Assembly (NCBI GenBank): GCA_013152085.1
Contig: JAADHC010000073.1
Location: 1-38,688, forward strand
DNA from: Chlorobiota bacterium
GTDB lineage: Bacteria; Bacteroidota; Bacteroidia; Bacteroidales; VadinHA17
Length of the DNA stretch: 38,688 nt
Reading direction: 5' to 3'
Part shown: positions 1 through 8,639 of the stretch, piece by piece
Layout of the letters: every line of letters begins with the position of its first letter
Numbering within the stretch: position 1 is the first letter of the stretch
Notes under the pieces: model-generated
Told to the model about the DNA's origin: nothing
The model's input: only the letters and a program-made list of their open reading frames with translations
The model's database searches: none
Translations under genes and position numbers: made by a program

Positions 1-196
1 AGTATGTACATTACAATCTCAAATTCGTCTTTTTCTATAATATTTCTGGCATTTCAAAGGACGGCACACCTTGTGTATCCCTTTTAACGAATGATCCGGC
101 AGTAATCTTATAATTTTTCTTCCGAACCATTCGACTTGTTTTTTTCCATAGTGGTTTTAAAATCCTGATTTTTTATTATCGTTATTCAGGTTTTAT

Positions 197-1201
197 TTAT
201 TCTGCAAACCCATGATTTGATTTATGGTCCAGCACATCGGGATTCACACAGTACACAGGATCTTTTCCGCCAAAATATTCTATAATATTTAATGCGGCCC
301 TGCGACCTATGTCCACACGTGTTTCCCAGGTTGCCGTGCCGACATGAGGAGCAACCACTACCTGATCCATTTTCAACAATGCTTCGGGAATTTCGGGTTC
401 ATTTTCAAAAACATCCAGGGCTGCTCCCGCGATCTGTCCTGAACGGAGTGCATCTATTAATGCCTTTTCGTCAATTACGGCTCCACGGGCCGTATTTACA
501 ATCAAAACCCCGGGTTTCATCCTCCCGAATGCATTCTTGTCAATCAGGTGATGTGTTTCAGGGGTTAGCGGGATATGTAATGAGATAACTTCTGAATTTT
601 CCAGTAACGCCTCCAGCGTAATATACTTTGCATCCAGTTGTTTTTCCGTTTTTTTTCCGGCACGATGCCGGTTATGATAAACGATTTTCATTCCCAGGGC
701 CAGCGCCCGGCGGGCTGTAGCCTTGCCGATACGTCCCAGCCCTATGATTCCGAGCGTCTTGCCGCGGAGTGTTGTTCCCAGGTTTTCCATAATCCCCCAC
801 CGGATATCGCAATGACTCCGCAACCTGCGGTCCATCTCCGGTATCCTTCTGGCCAGGGCCAGCATAAGCGCCACTGCCATCTCTGCCGTTGGTTCGGTAA
901 CTTCATCGGGTGTATTGGTTACAACTATTCCTTTGTCTGTAGCAAACGGTATATTGATATTGTCCACACCCGCCCCGTAATTGCTGATTATTCTCAAATG
1001 ATCTGCGATCTCCATCGCTTTATCCGGGAGAGGTGTAGCGAATACCGAAACCACAGCAATACATTCCGGGATCTTCTCCACAATTTCCGCCTCAGACATA
1101 CTGACACCTTCCGGCCAGATCAGGGTATAGCCTTCGTTTTCCAGTATCGTCAGGCTTTCTTCCGGTATCCGGTAAGTTACAAGAATCTTTCCTTTCATCA
1201 T
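197..1201 (-). CDS. D-2-hydroxyacid dehydrogenase (glyoxylate reductase / D-glycerate dehydrogenase-like)
   Basis: A 334-residue cytosolic NAD(P)H-dependent dehydrogenase that should interconvert a 2-oxoacid and a D-2-hydroxyacid. The Rossmann motif GLGRIG is at residues 154-159, and the catalytic triad of the family is visible: Arg239 in NTARG, Glu268 in FENEP and His286 in PHVGTAT. The length is normal for the family, and the close match around NYGAGVDNI favours the glyoxylate/hydroxypyruvate reductase subgroup, but the substrate cannot be fixed from motifs. Two ATG codons stand in tandem at the start (1201 or 1198). It begins 11 bases after the stop of the alpha-L-rhamnosidase, so it is the last gene of a three-gene operon with that enzyme and the AEC permease. 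A role in handling a product of sugar breakdown, or just co-transcription, is inference. Confidence 0.9.
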   Translation of the reverse strand: MMKGKILVTYRIPEESLTILENEGYTLIWPEGVSMSEAEIVEKIPECIAVVSVFATPLPDKAMEIADHLRIISNYGAGVDNINIPFATDKGIVVTNTPDEVTEPTAEMAVALMLALARRIPEMDRRLRSHCDIRWGIMENLGTTLRGKTLGIIGLGRIGKATARRALALGMKIVYHNRHRAGKKTEKQLDAKYITLEALLENSEVISLHIPLTPETHHLIDKNAFGRMKPGVLIVNTARGAVIDEKALIDALRSGQIAGAALDVFENEPEIPEALLKMDQVVVAPHVGTATWETRVDIGRRAALNIIEYFGGKDPVYCVNPDVLDHKSNHGFAE

Positions 1202-1212
1202 TGATGGTTTTA

Positions 1213-3972
1213 TTATTCAGTTACCGGGTAGGTAAATTTATAATTTCCGGATCCGGTTTCCAGCGTGACCCCATTTCCTTCCTGACGGATATTCTTCAGG
1301 AATCTGCTTTTTACGGCAGGTTTCCCTCCTACACGGATTTTACCTGTGGTAGTACCGGGGAGTTTGACCGTTGCCGTGGTATTGGCCGGGACTGTGATCT
1401 CCACCGTCATTTGTCCGTTCGTTTTTTTCCATGATATCGCTACGCTGCCATACACGGATTCCGTTGATGCCGATGCCCGGGTAAGACCGCCACCCGGCCG
1501 GGGTGCAAAAATGATATGCTTATATCCGGGATGTTCTTCATCAATCCGGATTCCAGCCACAGTGTTATAAAGCCATTCCCCGATTGCACCATAAGCATAG
1601 TGATTAAAGGAATTCATCCCGGGATCCTGGAAGGTACTGTCCGGCTTTATTCCATCCCAGCGCTCCCAGATGGTTGTAGCGCCGCGGGTTACGGGATACA
1701 GCCAGGAGGGGTAATCCTTTCTGTTCAGGAGCATATAGGCAACATCGGTGTATCCGTTATCCGAGAGCACAGGACACAACAATGACGCACCCAGGAAACC
1801 GGTAGTAAGGTGGCCGAATTTCTTCACATCATCAGCCAGCCGTTTGGCGGCCGATGCTTTCAGTTCATCAGGAATCAAATTGAGGTACAGTGCCAGGGCA
1901 TAAGCAGTCTGTGTATTGGGAGATAACCTGCCGGCGGGTGTAAGAAACTCGTGCCGGAAAACTTCCGTTATGTGGCGGCGGAGGTCCTGAAAATGCTTTT
2001 CATCCTCACTTTTTCCCAGGACTCCTGCAATTTTGGCCATCAATCCAACCGACCGGGCAAAATAGACCTGGGTAATGAAATCCTTGTCGGTAGTAGCCCC
2101 GGGATAATCAGACCGGTTGGTGCTGAAAGCCAGCCAGTCGCCAAAAGTAAAATCCTGCTTCCAGAAATAGCTGTCACCGGCCTGTTTCTCCTGGTACCCA
2201 ACCCATTTTTTCATACAGTCATACTGCTGTTCCAGAATTCTTTTATCGCCATACGCCTTATAAACCGTCCATGGTACAATAACGGCAGCATCCGCCCACC
2301 CGGCAGAAGCAGAAGAACCCTTATGCCCGTTCTTAATTGACAGAACATCCGGGATCACATGGGGTATCTGGCCCTGATCCTGCTGGTCGGCCGTAAAATC
2401 TTTCATCCATCGGGTATAAAAAGCAGCCACATCACCGTTAAAACAGGCTGTCGGAGCAAAGACCTGGGCATCACCCGTCCAGCCCAGGCGTTCGTCACGC
2501 TGGGGACAATCGGTAGGTACTTCAAGGAAATTCCCTTTCTGGCCCCAGATGATATTATGCTGAAGACGGTTGATGAGCGAATCGGAACAAACAAAGTTTC
2601 CGGTCTGCCTGAAGCCGGTATGGAGTACAATTCCGGTCAGGTTTTCCGGTTTAACTTCGCCGGGAAACCCCGAAACGGCAACATATCGAAATCCCTGGAA
2701 GGTAAAATGTGGTTCGAAAATCTCTTCTTTCCCGCCTTTCAGAATATAGGTAATGGTTTGCTTTGCCGACCGGAGGTTTTCGGTATAGAAATTTCCGTAT
2801 TTATCGAGTACTTCGGCATGTCGCAGTATCACGGTTCTCCCGCCGGGTCCGGAAACTTTCAGCCTTATCCATCCTACCATATTCTGCCCCATATCCACCA
2901 CGGTATCTCCCTGGGGTGTTACCAGGACAGAGACGGGAACGACCTCTTCCATCTTTCGCACCGGCAGGGATTCCGGAGCAATGAGGATGTTTTTATTATG
3001 TGTAAAAGTTTTCACCGGCTTCCAGGCAGTATCTTCAAACCCGGGCATATCCCATCCATCCTGTTCCAGGCGGGCATCATAGGTTTCCCCGTCATAGATT
3101 TCCGACATCAGGATGGGTCCTGTAGATGCTTTCCACTGTTCGTCTGTGCCCCAAACCTTAGATGAGCCGTCTTCATAAATAACCAGGACCTGCACCAACA
3201 ATCCCGGGCGGGCGCCATATTTGTTCCTGCTGCCGTTCCAACCGATACGGCCCCGGTACCAGCCGTCACCGACAATGGCGCCAATGGCATTTTGTCCCTG
3301 GTGTATCAGGCCGGTTACATCATAGGTCTGATATTGCAACCGTTTGTTATAGGAGGTCCAGCCCGGTGTAAAATAAGCATCTCCTACCCTCTTACCATTC
3401 ATATGAAGTTCATAAAGGCCCAACGATGTAACATAGGCCCTGGCAGATTTAATCCTGCCTGTAATATTCACTTCACTTCTAAAATACTGTGCAGGATTGG
3501 ATGTGGTTGTATCCTCCGGAAGATCACCCCTGATCCATCTGGCCTGCCAGTCATCCGGAGAAAGCAGGCCGGTTTCAAACCATGCCGGATCGCTCCAGGC
3601 AGACTTTTGTCCGTAATTATCCCAAATCCTCACCTGCCAGTAGATTCGTTCGGAAGAATGTAAAGCGGAACCCTTCCATACGACATGAGCCGATTGATCA
3701 TTATTCACTTTCCCGCTTGACCAAACCAGATTTGTTCCTGCTTTTAAATCTGCAGTTAAATGTGCTGCCCTTACTTCCCAGGCTGTTTGTGTCACATTTT
3801 TTTTAACGGACTGCATCTGCCAGCTGAGGCGTGGTGCACGGATATCTATCCCCAGGGGATTTTGTTTGTACTCACAGCGGAGTGCCGTAACTTTTAAAGA
3901 AGAGGCTGCCAGGGTAAACGGACTCACCAGAATCAACAGTAAAAATGCAGTAAGAAAAGTTTTGTGTGACAT
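1213..3972 (-). CDS. secreted alpha-L-rhamnosidase, GH78
   Basis: A 919-residue exported glycoside hydrolase expected to release terminal alpha-L-rhamnose from plant or microbial glycans. A signal peptide is clear (MSHKTFLTAFLLLILVSPFT, then LAAS). The family order follows: an N-terminal fibronectin-like beta domain (about 28-135), the rhamnosidase N domain with LYELHMNGKRVGDAYFTPGW (about 186-205), a concanavalin-like domain (about 345-450), the (alpha/alpha)6 catalytic barrel and a C-terminal beta domain. The GH78 hallmark QRDERLGWTGD is at 491-501, with Glu494 and Asp501 in the acidic motif around the general acid. Length is typical. It sits 13 bases after the AEC permease and 11 before the dehydrogenase. 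No SusC/SusD genes lie next to it, so this is not a classic polysaccharide utilisation locus. Confidence 0.95.
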   Translation of the reverse strand: MSHKTFLTAFLLLILVSPFTLAASSLKVTALRCEYKQNPLGIDIRAPRLSWQMQSVKKNVTQTAWEVRAAHLTADLKAGTNLVWSSGKVNNDQSAHVVWKGSALHSSERIYWQVRIWDNYGQKSAWSDPAWFETGLLSPDDWQARWIRGDLPEDTTTSNPAQYFRSEVNITGRIKSARAYVTSLGLYELHMNGKRVGDAYFTPGWTSYNKRLQYQTYDVTGLIHQGQNAIGAIVGDGWYRGRIGWNGSRNKYGARPGLLVQVLVIYEDGSSKVWGTDEQWKASTGPILMSEIYDGETYDARLEQDGWDMPGFEDTAWKPVKTFTHNKNILIAPESLPVRKMEEVVPVSVLVTPQGDTVVDMGQNMVGWIRLKVSGPGGRTVILRHAEVLDKYGNFYTENLRSAKQTITYILKGGKEEIFEPHFTFQGFRYVAVSGFPGEVKPENLTGIVLHTGFRQTGNFVCSDSLINRLQHNIIWGQKGNFLEVPTDCPQRDERLGWTGDAQVFAPTACFNGDVAAFYTRWMKDFTADQQDQGQIPHVIPDVLSIKNGHKGSSASAGWADAAVIVPWTVYKAYGDKRILEQQYDCMKKWVGYQEKQAGDSYFWKQDFTFGDWLAFSTNRSDYPGATTDKDFITQVYFARSVGLMAKIAGVLGKSEDEKHFQDLRRHITEVFRHEFLTPAGRLSPNTQTAYALALYLNLIPDELKASAAKRLADDVKKFGHLTTGFLGASLLCPVLSDNGYTDVAYMLLNRKDYPSWLYPVTRGATTIWERWDGIKPDSTFQDPGMNSFNHYAYGAIGEWLYNTVAGIRIDEEHPGYKHIIFAPRPGGGLTRASASTESVYGSVAISWKKTNGQMTVEITVPANTTATVKLPGTTTGKIRVGGKPAVKSRFLKNIRQEGNGVTLETGSGNYKFTYPVTE

Positions 3973-3985
3973 TTGCGTAGATTTT

Positions 3986-4951
3986 TTATGGATTAAAAAG
4001 AATGAGGTTCATAAGCCAATGTATGAGAGGCAGGGAAAGAATACTCAGGATCGTAGTCAGGAATACATTTTCCATAGCCAGGTGGTCATCGCTGCCAAAC
4101 ACTTTGGCCAGAATGACAATATTCGCCATACAGGGCATCGCTGTTTCGAGGATCAGTACGGAACGGGCGGTTTCGCCCATGTACAGGCTGAAGAAATGTG
4201 CCAGCAGGAAAAGAACCATGATCATCAGAAATGGTACCAACAGCAGCTTATTCAAAGAAAGCAGGTACGTAGACCTGCGACGGATTACCGCACCGGGAGA
4301 AAGCGCAGACAGCAGGATGCCGATATAAAGCAGGGAGAGGTAAAGGGTCGTATCCCCCAGTTTACCAAAGGTATCATAAAACAAACGTGGCAATTTCAGA
4401 GAAAAAGCGGCTACCACAAGTCCGGTAAAAAAAGCCAGGGTGTTGGGATTAAACAGCTTTTTCAGGAATTCTTTACCGGAAGTTGAATGGCCTTTGTTGA
4501 GCAAATACACCCCTGCGGTCCAAAGAATGGTACTGGAAACAAGGTGATACAGGGTAACGAAGAGTATTCCTTCACCTCCGGGAAAAAGGGCATCCATTAA
4601 CGGGAATCCGAGGAAAATAATATTGCCAAACATACTGTGTGCCAGAAAGACCTGTTCGCCACGTGGCGGCAACTTTAACAAACGTGTCGACAGCCAGGCA
4701 ACTACGTACATCAGCAGGAAAGCGACATAAACCAGGACAATGTACCGGATGCTGTCACTTAATAACGAAAGGGAAAGCTCCAGTCTGGAAATCTTTGAAA
4801 AAATCAGCAGCGGTAAGGTAATGTTGAAAACAAGCTTGGCCAGGCCTTCTTTTACTTCGTTACTAATCAATTTGAACTTTACGCCTAAAAATCCGGTAAC
4901 TGCCAGAATGGTAAGTACAAGAACCTGATAAATGATAATCCGTCCGGCCAT
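3986..4951 (-). CDS. AEC-family (auxin efflux carrier) permease
   Basis: A 321-residue inner-membrane protein with about ten hydrophobic segments across its length. Two family hallmarks are visible: NITLPLLIFSKIS near residue 43, and the half-repeat motif GNIIFLGFPL near 109. Bacterial AEC members export or exchange small organic acids such as malate or lactate; the substrate here is unknown. Its stop is 13 bases from the start of the rhamnosidase, so it heads the operon. Coupling of an organic-acid carrier with a 2-hydroxyacid dehydrogenase suggests that a hydroxyacid or oxoacid might be moved, but that is inference. The ATG at 4951 gives a first membrane segment right after a short positive N-terminus, so I kept it. 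Confidence 0.9.
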   Translation of the reverse strand: MAGRIIIYQVLVLTILAVTGFLGVKFKLISNEVKEGLAKLVFNITLPLLIFSKISRLELSLSLLSDSIRYIVLVYVAFLLMYVVAWLSTRLLKLPPRGEQVFLAHSMFGNIIFLGFPLMDALFPGGEGILFVTLYHLVSSTILWTAGVYLLNKGHSTSGKEFLKKLFNPNTLAFFTGLVVAAFSLKLPRLFYDTFGKLGDTTLYLSLLYIGILLSALSPGAVIRRRSTYLLSLNKLLLVPFLMIMVLFLLAHFFSLYMGETARSVLILETAMPCMANIVILAKVFGSDDHLAMENVFLTTILSILSLPLIHWLMNLILFNP

Positions 4952-5075
4952 AGGGTTAATATTGCCTGAAAAAGATGAAAAACTTACATGTTTTCAAAGC
5001 TACATAAAAACATGAAAAGTTCACCGGGGGGACGGGAGAAAAACGGTAAGATGTTGTTTCCGGTTCCTGGTTCCT

Positions 5076-5168
5076 GGTCCCGAAAAACAGAAAATCTTCG
5101 ATTCTCGTTGTTTTTCGTGGATGCTCGAAAAACTAAGCAAATCTCAGATTTGCAGTTTTTCGGCATTC
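5076..5168 (+). repeat. 93-nt double-hairpin repeat, copy 1
   Basis: The element holds two hairpins in a row. Hairpin A (5081-5117) pairs CGAAAAACA-GAAAATC with GATTCTC-TGTTTTTCG. Hairpin B (5126-5162) pairs CGAAAAACT...CAAATCT with AGATTTG...AGTTTTTCG. Both share the outer arms CGAAAAAC/GTTTTTCG. A second copy at 15903-15995, in the same orientation, differs at one base (5104, C here and T there). GGTTCCTGG-like units flank the element on both sides. It resembles a REP/MITE-like intergenic repeat without a coding capacity of its own. Confidence 0.85.
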
Positions 5169-5273
5169 CTGGTTCCTGGTTCCCGGCCTTGGAAGCTCGA
5201 TTATTGACTGCTAACGTCTTATTGCTGACTGCCGATTGAAGACTGGTGATGCATTGTCAGGTCCAGGGAGATT

Positions 5274-5295
5274 GCCTGCCTGTCGGCAGGCAGGC
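5274..5295. repeat. 22-bp palindrome, intergenic
   Basis: GCCTGCCTG, a TCGG loop and CAGGCAGGC form perfect 9-bp arms. It is far more GC-rich than its surroundings. It is followed by a stretch with CTTGCGATTC and CTTCGTTCATG that looks like the debris of other short repeats. It may be a dispersed repeat unit; only one copy is in the window. Confidence 0.6.
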
Positions 5296-5568
5296 TTCTG
5301 CTTGCGATTCACTTCGTTCATGTCAGGCTTTTTGTTTTTCATTCAAAAAATGGAGACTCGCAATGATCCGGTATTGGCCGATAAAAAATCAAGCCTGTAA
5401 TTGAAAGACATTTATAAAACGATTAAAATATAATAAATGACGCTTGCGAAGCAAACAAATCACCCGTTCGTACATTCGTGGTTTCATATCAACAGGAACG
5501 ATAAACAAAACAAAATCCAGTAAGTAATTTTTAAAATAACTCGTAGATAATTCTCACCGTTTTTTCAG

Positions 5569-5596
5569 ACAGGAATTCCGAACATACGATTCCTGT
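5569..5596 (-). other. hairpin at the 3' end of the bat operon
   Basis: ACAGGAAT and ATTCCTGT form perfect 8-bp arms around a 12-base loop, 8 bases past the stop of the last gene of the bat operon. On the transcript the hairpin is not followed by a U-run, so it is more likely a 3'-end stabiliser or a weak terminator than a classical one. Confidence 0.35.
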
Positions 5597-5603
5597 AAAC
5601 AGG

Positions 5604-5996
5604 TTAATCCAGCGGGGCTTCGGCAATGACGTGGATGGAGAGGGTATGGTTTACCGTGTCTGCAAGGTTCAGTTCGTAGGTAAATTTCCCCTGTCCCAGG
5701 GTGATCTCATAGGTATAATCAACCGGAACCATTTCGTAGGCAACGCCATTGGCCGTAAGGGTAATATGTGCCTGGCGGTATGCCTTATCAAAACGATGGT
5801 AATCGGTAACTTTACCGGGTTGGATCTGACCATAGTTATATTCGCCGGCCGAAGTGTCAACGAATACATCATCAAAAACCTTAGTACTCAGATTCCTTAT
5901 TCTGATATCCGAAGGCCCTTCAGGACTTTTACGACATGAGTTTGTAACCGATATCAGCATAACGGTTACCAGGGCAATGAATAGTTTTTGCATCAT
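5604..5996 (-). CDS. small lipoprotein, last gene of the bat operon
   Basis: A 130-residue protein I do not recognise. The N-terminus is a lipoprotein signal: MMQKLFIALVTVMLISVTNS and then Cys21, so it should be lipid-anchored in the envelope. The rest alternates short polar and hydrophobic strands (IRIRNLSTKVFDDVFVDT, then KFTYELNLADT) and looks like a single beta-sandwich domain; there is no repeat, metal site or further membrane segment. It begins 10 bases after the stop of batE, so it is very likely transcribed with the bat genes. Small lipoproteins are not part of the canonical bat set, so it may be an accessory partner or merely the tail of the operon. Two ATG codons stand in tandem at the start. 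Confidence 0.75.
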   Translation of the reverse strand: MMQKLFIALVTVMLISVTNSCRKSPEGPSDIRIRNLSTKVFDDVFVDTSAGEYNYGQIQPGKVTDYHRFDKAYRQAHITLTANGVAYEMVPVDYTYEITLGQGKFTYELNLADTVNHTLSIHVIAEAPLD

Positions 5997-6006
5997 ATTT
6001 GGTAGT

Positions 6007-6771
6007 TTAAATGATCTCTACAGCTTTTTTTATCAACCAGCCCTTGCTGCCATCCGACAGCCGGATCTCATACCAGTTATCCAATGATTCATCCACCTTA
6101 ACTTTTGTGCCCTCATGTATCACAAAGAGCACCGTTCCTGACTCATCCGGAGCACTGGTCACAGTGACTGACGGTTGAACCACAATTGCATGATCATGAG
6201 CGGTAAGCATTTTCCGGCTTTCCAGGGCAAAAAACAATGCCAGCAATGAAAAGGCCAGGATAATGATCCCGCTGATAAAACCACTGCGACGCAATGCAAT
6301 CCGGTGGCCATACAGGAATAAAGATAGTAAAAACAATGCAATCACAAAAGCTGCCAGGCTGATTTTCGCCCAGGTATCCGTAGAAAACCGTTCCAGAAAC
6401 CAGTGATACCACTGTACCAGAAAAAAGCTGGGCAGTACATCAATCTTGTCGGTAACATAAGTCCGGGCAAGTTCAAGGTTAAACCGGATATCTTCATTTC
6501 CGGGATCAAGCAACAGTGCCCGTTCATAATTCAGTATGGCATGGGCAATGTCATGTGATTTAAAATAAGCATTCCCCAGGTTATAATAGAGATCGGATGC
6601 CACCAGGCCCGAATCGGCAACCTGCTGATATAAAGCGGCGGCATCTTCGTACATTTTATTTGCATAAAAAAGATTAGCCCTTACGATGAGGCTATCCGGG
6701 GCTTCCGCCCGGAGGGCTGATGTAATCCCTGCAAATAGCAGCCATACGATCCAAATTTTTTTCAGCAACAT
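6007..6771 (-). CDS. batE: BatE: TPR and SH3-domain membrane protein
   Basis: A 254-residue envelope protein, normal for BatE. A signal peptide (1-23) is followed by TPR helices with YYNLGNAYFKSHDIAHAIL (62-80) and NYERALLLDPGN, then two membrane segments (about 136-156 and 163-184) and a C-terminal bacterial SH3 domain (about 198-251, ending GSKGWLIKKAVEII). The TPR part should face the periplasm and bind a partner protein. The gene starts 3 bases after the stop of batD. In Bacteroides fragilis the bat genes were reported to affect aerotolerance; the molecular role of BatE is unknown. The tail-end position in the operon is canonical. Confidence 0.88.
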   Translation of the reverse strand: MLLKKIWIVWLLFAGITSALRAEAPDSLIVRANLFYANKMYEDAAALYQQVADSGLVASDLYYNLGNAYFKSHDIAHAILNYERALLLDPGNEDIRFNLELARTYVTDKIDVLPSFFLVQWYHWFLERFSTDTWAKISLAAFVIALFLLSLFLYGHRIALRRSGFISGIIILAFSLLALFFALESRKMLTAHDHAIVVQPSVTVTSAPDESGTVLFVIHEGTKVKVDESLDNWYEIRLSDGSKGWLIKKAVEII

Positions 6772-6774
6772 CTT

Positions 6775-8637
6775 TTACAGCTTTTGTTCAAGGTTACTAA
6801 TGATTTCAAGGGTCTCCCGGTACAGCTTATCATGCTGCAATTTTTTGCCTTCGGGAGCATAACGGGCAAACTCGCATTGATCAAGGACAAAAATGAGTTG
6901 CTGGATCAGATCGGCAGGTACATGGTATGATTGCAAAATCTTTTCAGCTTTCTCCCGTGTAAGGTCAGAGACCGGGAGCCCGAGCTTATCGCTCAGGTAG
7001 CCCCATATTGCTTTTAAGGTTTCCTCATAAAAAGCGCCCTCCTCTCCTTTCTTGAGATAATATCCGGCTGTCTTCAGCCGCTTGCGGGCAATCCTGTTGG
7101 CTTTCCGGTTCCTGAGCCGGACAATGTCACTGCGCTGTTTAACCCTTACACGGTAGATTACATAAGCCAAAACATAGATTACGATAAGGATCAGCCAGAC
7201 CAGTTTAAAAACGAAACTGTTCAGTATGGTTTTATCCTGAGGTTTTAACCTGAAAGGTTTGTTATGAATGTATCGGATATCTTTTCCCAGATACTTCAGC
7301 GCTTCCCTGGACACACCTGAAACAACCGGTACGGATCCCGATTCATTCGACTTGTTTACGGTAAGATTTACGGCAGGCGTACGCAATGTCCGGTAAATTT
7401 TTGCCTGAGGATCAAAATATGCAAAGGTTATGGGTGATATCCGGTAATTTCCCGCATGTCGCGGGATCATCAGGTATTCGAATTTCTTATAACCCGTAGC
7501 TCCGGTAACACCGTTCTTAATATTACTTGTGATCCTGGGATCATAGACTTCAAAATCGGGGGGGAAATCTATGGACGGGGGTTCGATAAGCTTCAGGTTT
7601 CCGGTTCCTGAAATTTTCACGGTAAGGTTTACCGCATCGTTAACTTTCAATGTGCTTTTATCCGCAGATACATCCAGGCCAAAAGAGCCGACAGCACCTT
7701 TAAATCCAGGGGGAGCTCCCACAGGCAGGGGATCTACCGTAATTTTCACACTCCGGCTTTGTATGGGCTGGCGCACCGTCCGGTAAGAATCAAAAAAGTC
7801 GCCGAAAAAACCTTCCGGTCCGGAACGTACCCGTTGTTGTACCAGACAGATAATCTTTACGGGATCGATCGCCACCTCACCTGTTTTCTGCGGAAAGAGC
7901 AGGTATCTTCCGAGAACGCCGGTACCGTATGCCTGTCCGTTAATATATTCCCGCTGCAGGGACTGTAACTGCGGGGTGGGAATTTCCTGTTTCAGGAATC
8001 CGTCAAATTCGGGCATGTCAATCTCCTCAAAACCCGAAAGGTTCATCCGGGAATAAATTTTTACCGTAGCGGTCACCGGTTCGCCCTGTACAACATGTGT
8101 TTTATTCACGATCAGTTTTACAAACAGATTTTCTCCCGGTGACGGTGCTGTATTAGCCTTCGGCGTTCCGGTTCCGGCCGTTCTTTTTTGTTGCCGTACC
8201 TGAACCTGTCCTGCTACCACTTTGATCCGAAGCGCATTGGAATGAATGGTTTCCTTTTTAAGTTTCAGGGTAGCCTGACCAATGGTAAAAGTTCCCTCTT
8301 TCCTTGCCTGAAGAATGTATGTATAAGTATAACTTACACTACTGCTGATCCGTCCGTTAATGATCTGTGTGCTCTGGCTGTATGATGTACTGGGCCCCAT
8401 AAGCACATCAAAATCACTTAAATCGGGAGGGCTGAACTTTCCGTCACGTGTATTGATCTCAAAGACAAGTCTGAATTGTTGTCCTACGGAGACCACACCG
8501 GGGGCGGAGGCATTGATATGGATGCCCTGTGCCCGGGCAGGCAATTGAAAACCTGTCAGGAAAAACCCAAAGATCACCAGTATCCTGATGACCCGTATTT
8601 GTGAACCTGATGCGCGTATGTTGTGAAACCGTTTCAT
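6775..8637 (-). CDS. batD: BatD: large periplasmic oxygen-tolerance protein
   Basis: A 620-residue membrane-anchored protein of the BatD family. It has a signal peptide ending at QLPARAQ, a long periplasmic part made of repeated beta-sandwich domains (the family feature VKLIVNKTHVVQGEPV near 177 and a second copy KSTLKVNDAVNLTVKISG near 330), a single membrane helix (about 470-495, VWLILIVIYVLAYVIY) and a basic, helical cytoplasmic tail. ATG 8637 is preferred; a GTG at 8643 would overlap the TGA of batC. The protein is thought to work with the VWA proteins BatA and BatB in the envelope, but its ligand is unknown. Family length is typical. Confidence 0.92.
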   Translation of the reverse strand: MKRFHNIRASGSQIRVIRILVIFGFFLTGFQLPARAQGIHINASAPGVVSVGQQFRLVFEINTRDGKFSPPDLSDFDVLMGPSTSYSQSTQIINGRISSSVSYTYTYILQARKEGTFTIGQATLKLKKETIHSNALRIKVVAGQVQVRQQKRTAGTGTPKANTAPSPGENLFVKLIVNKTHVVQGEPVTATVKIYSRMNLSGFEEIDMPEFDGFLKQEIPTPQLQSLQREYINGQAYGTGVLGRYLLFPQKTGEVAIDPVKIICLVQQRVRSGPEGFFGDFFDSYRTVRQPIQSRSVKITVDPLPVGAPPGFKGAVGSFGLDVSADKSTLKVNDAVNLTVKISGTGNLKLIEPPSIDFPPDFEVYDPRITSNIKNGVTGATGYKKFEYLMIPRHAGNYRISPITFAYFDPQAKIYRTLRTPAVNLTVNKSNESGSVPVVSGVSREALKYLGKDIRYIHNKPFRLKPQDKTILNSFVFKLVWLILIVIYVLAYVIYRVRVKQRSDIVRLRNRKANRIARKRLKTAGYYLKKGEEGAFYEETLKAIWGYLSDKLGLPVSDLTREKAEKILQSYHVPADLIQQLIFVLDQCEFARYAPEGKKLQHDKLYRETLEIISNLEQKL

Positions 8638-8639
8638 TT

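Larger units (their letters stand above)
4952..5603. other. gene-free mosaic of small palindromic repeats
   Basis: About 650 bases lie between the AEC operon and the end of the bat operon, with no credible gene. The stretch holds a 93-nt double hairpin (5076-5168) with GGTTCCTGG-type repeats on both sides, a 22-bp palindrome (5274-5295), a small TTGC-GAA-GCAA hairpin near 5442-5452, and a hairpin just past the bat operon (5569-5596). Short open frames here read through these repeats and show no domain or start context. Confidence 0.6.

Noticed and set aside
35-130. A 31-codon minus-strand frame starting MVRKKNYKITAG past the dehydrogenase
   Set aside because: It is protein-like but too short to name and lies near the window edge; it may be a fragment, but there is no support for a gene.
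164-190. CCTGA/TCAGG inverted repeat past the dehydrogenase gene as a terminator
   Set aside because: Arms are only 5 bp and the T-run is weak; the pairing can be chance in AT-rich DNA.
2359-3165. Long plus-strand frame inside the rhamnosidase
   Set aside because: Antisense shadow; the minus strand has continuous GH78 motifs over this segment.
4984-5239. Open frames over 5.0-5.2 kb on both strands
   Set aside because: They read through the hairpin repeat, with no domain and no homologue in the second copy at 15.9 kb (frame differs).
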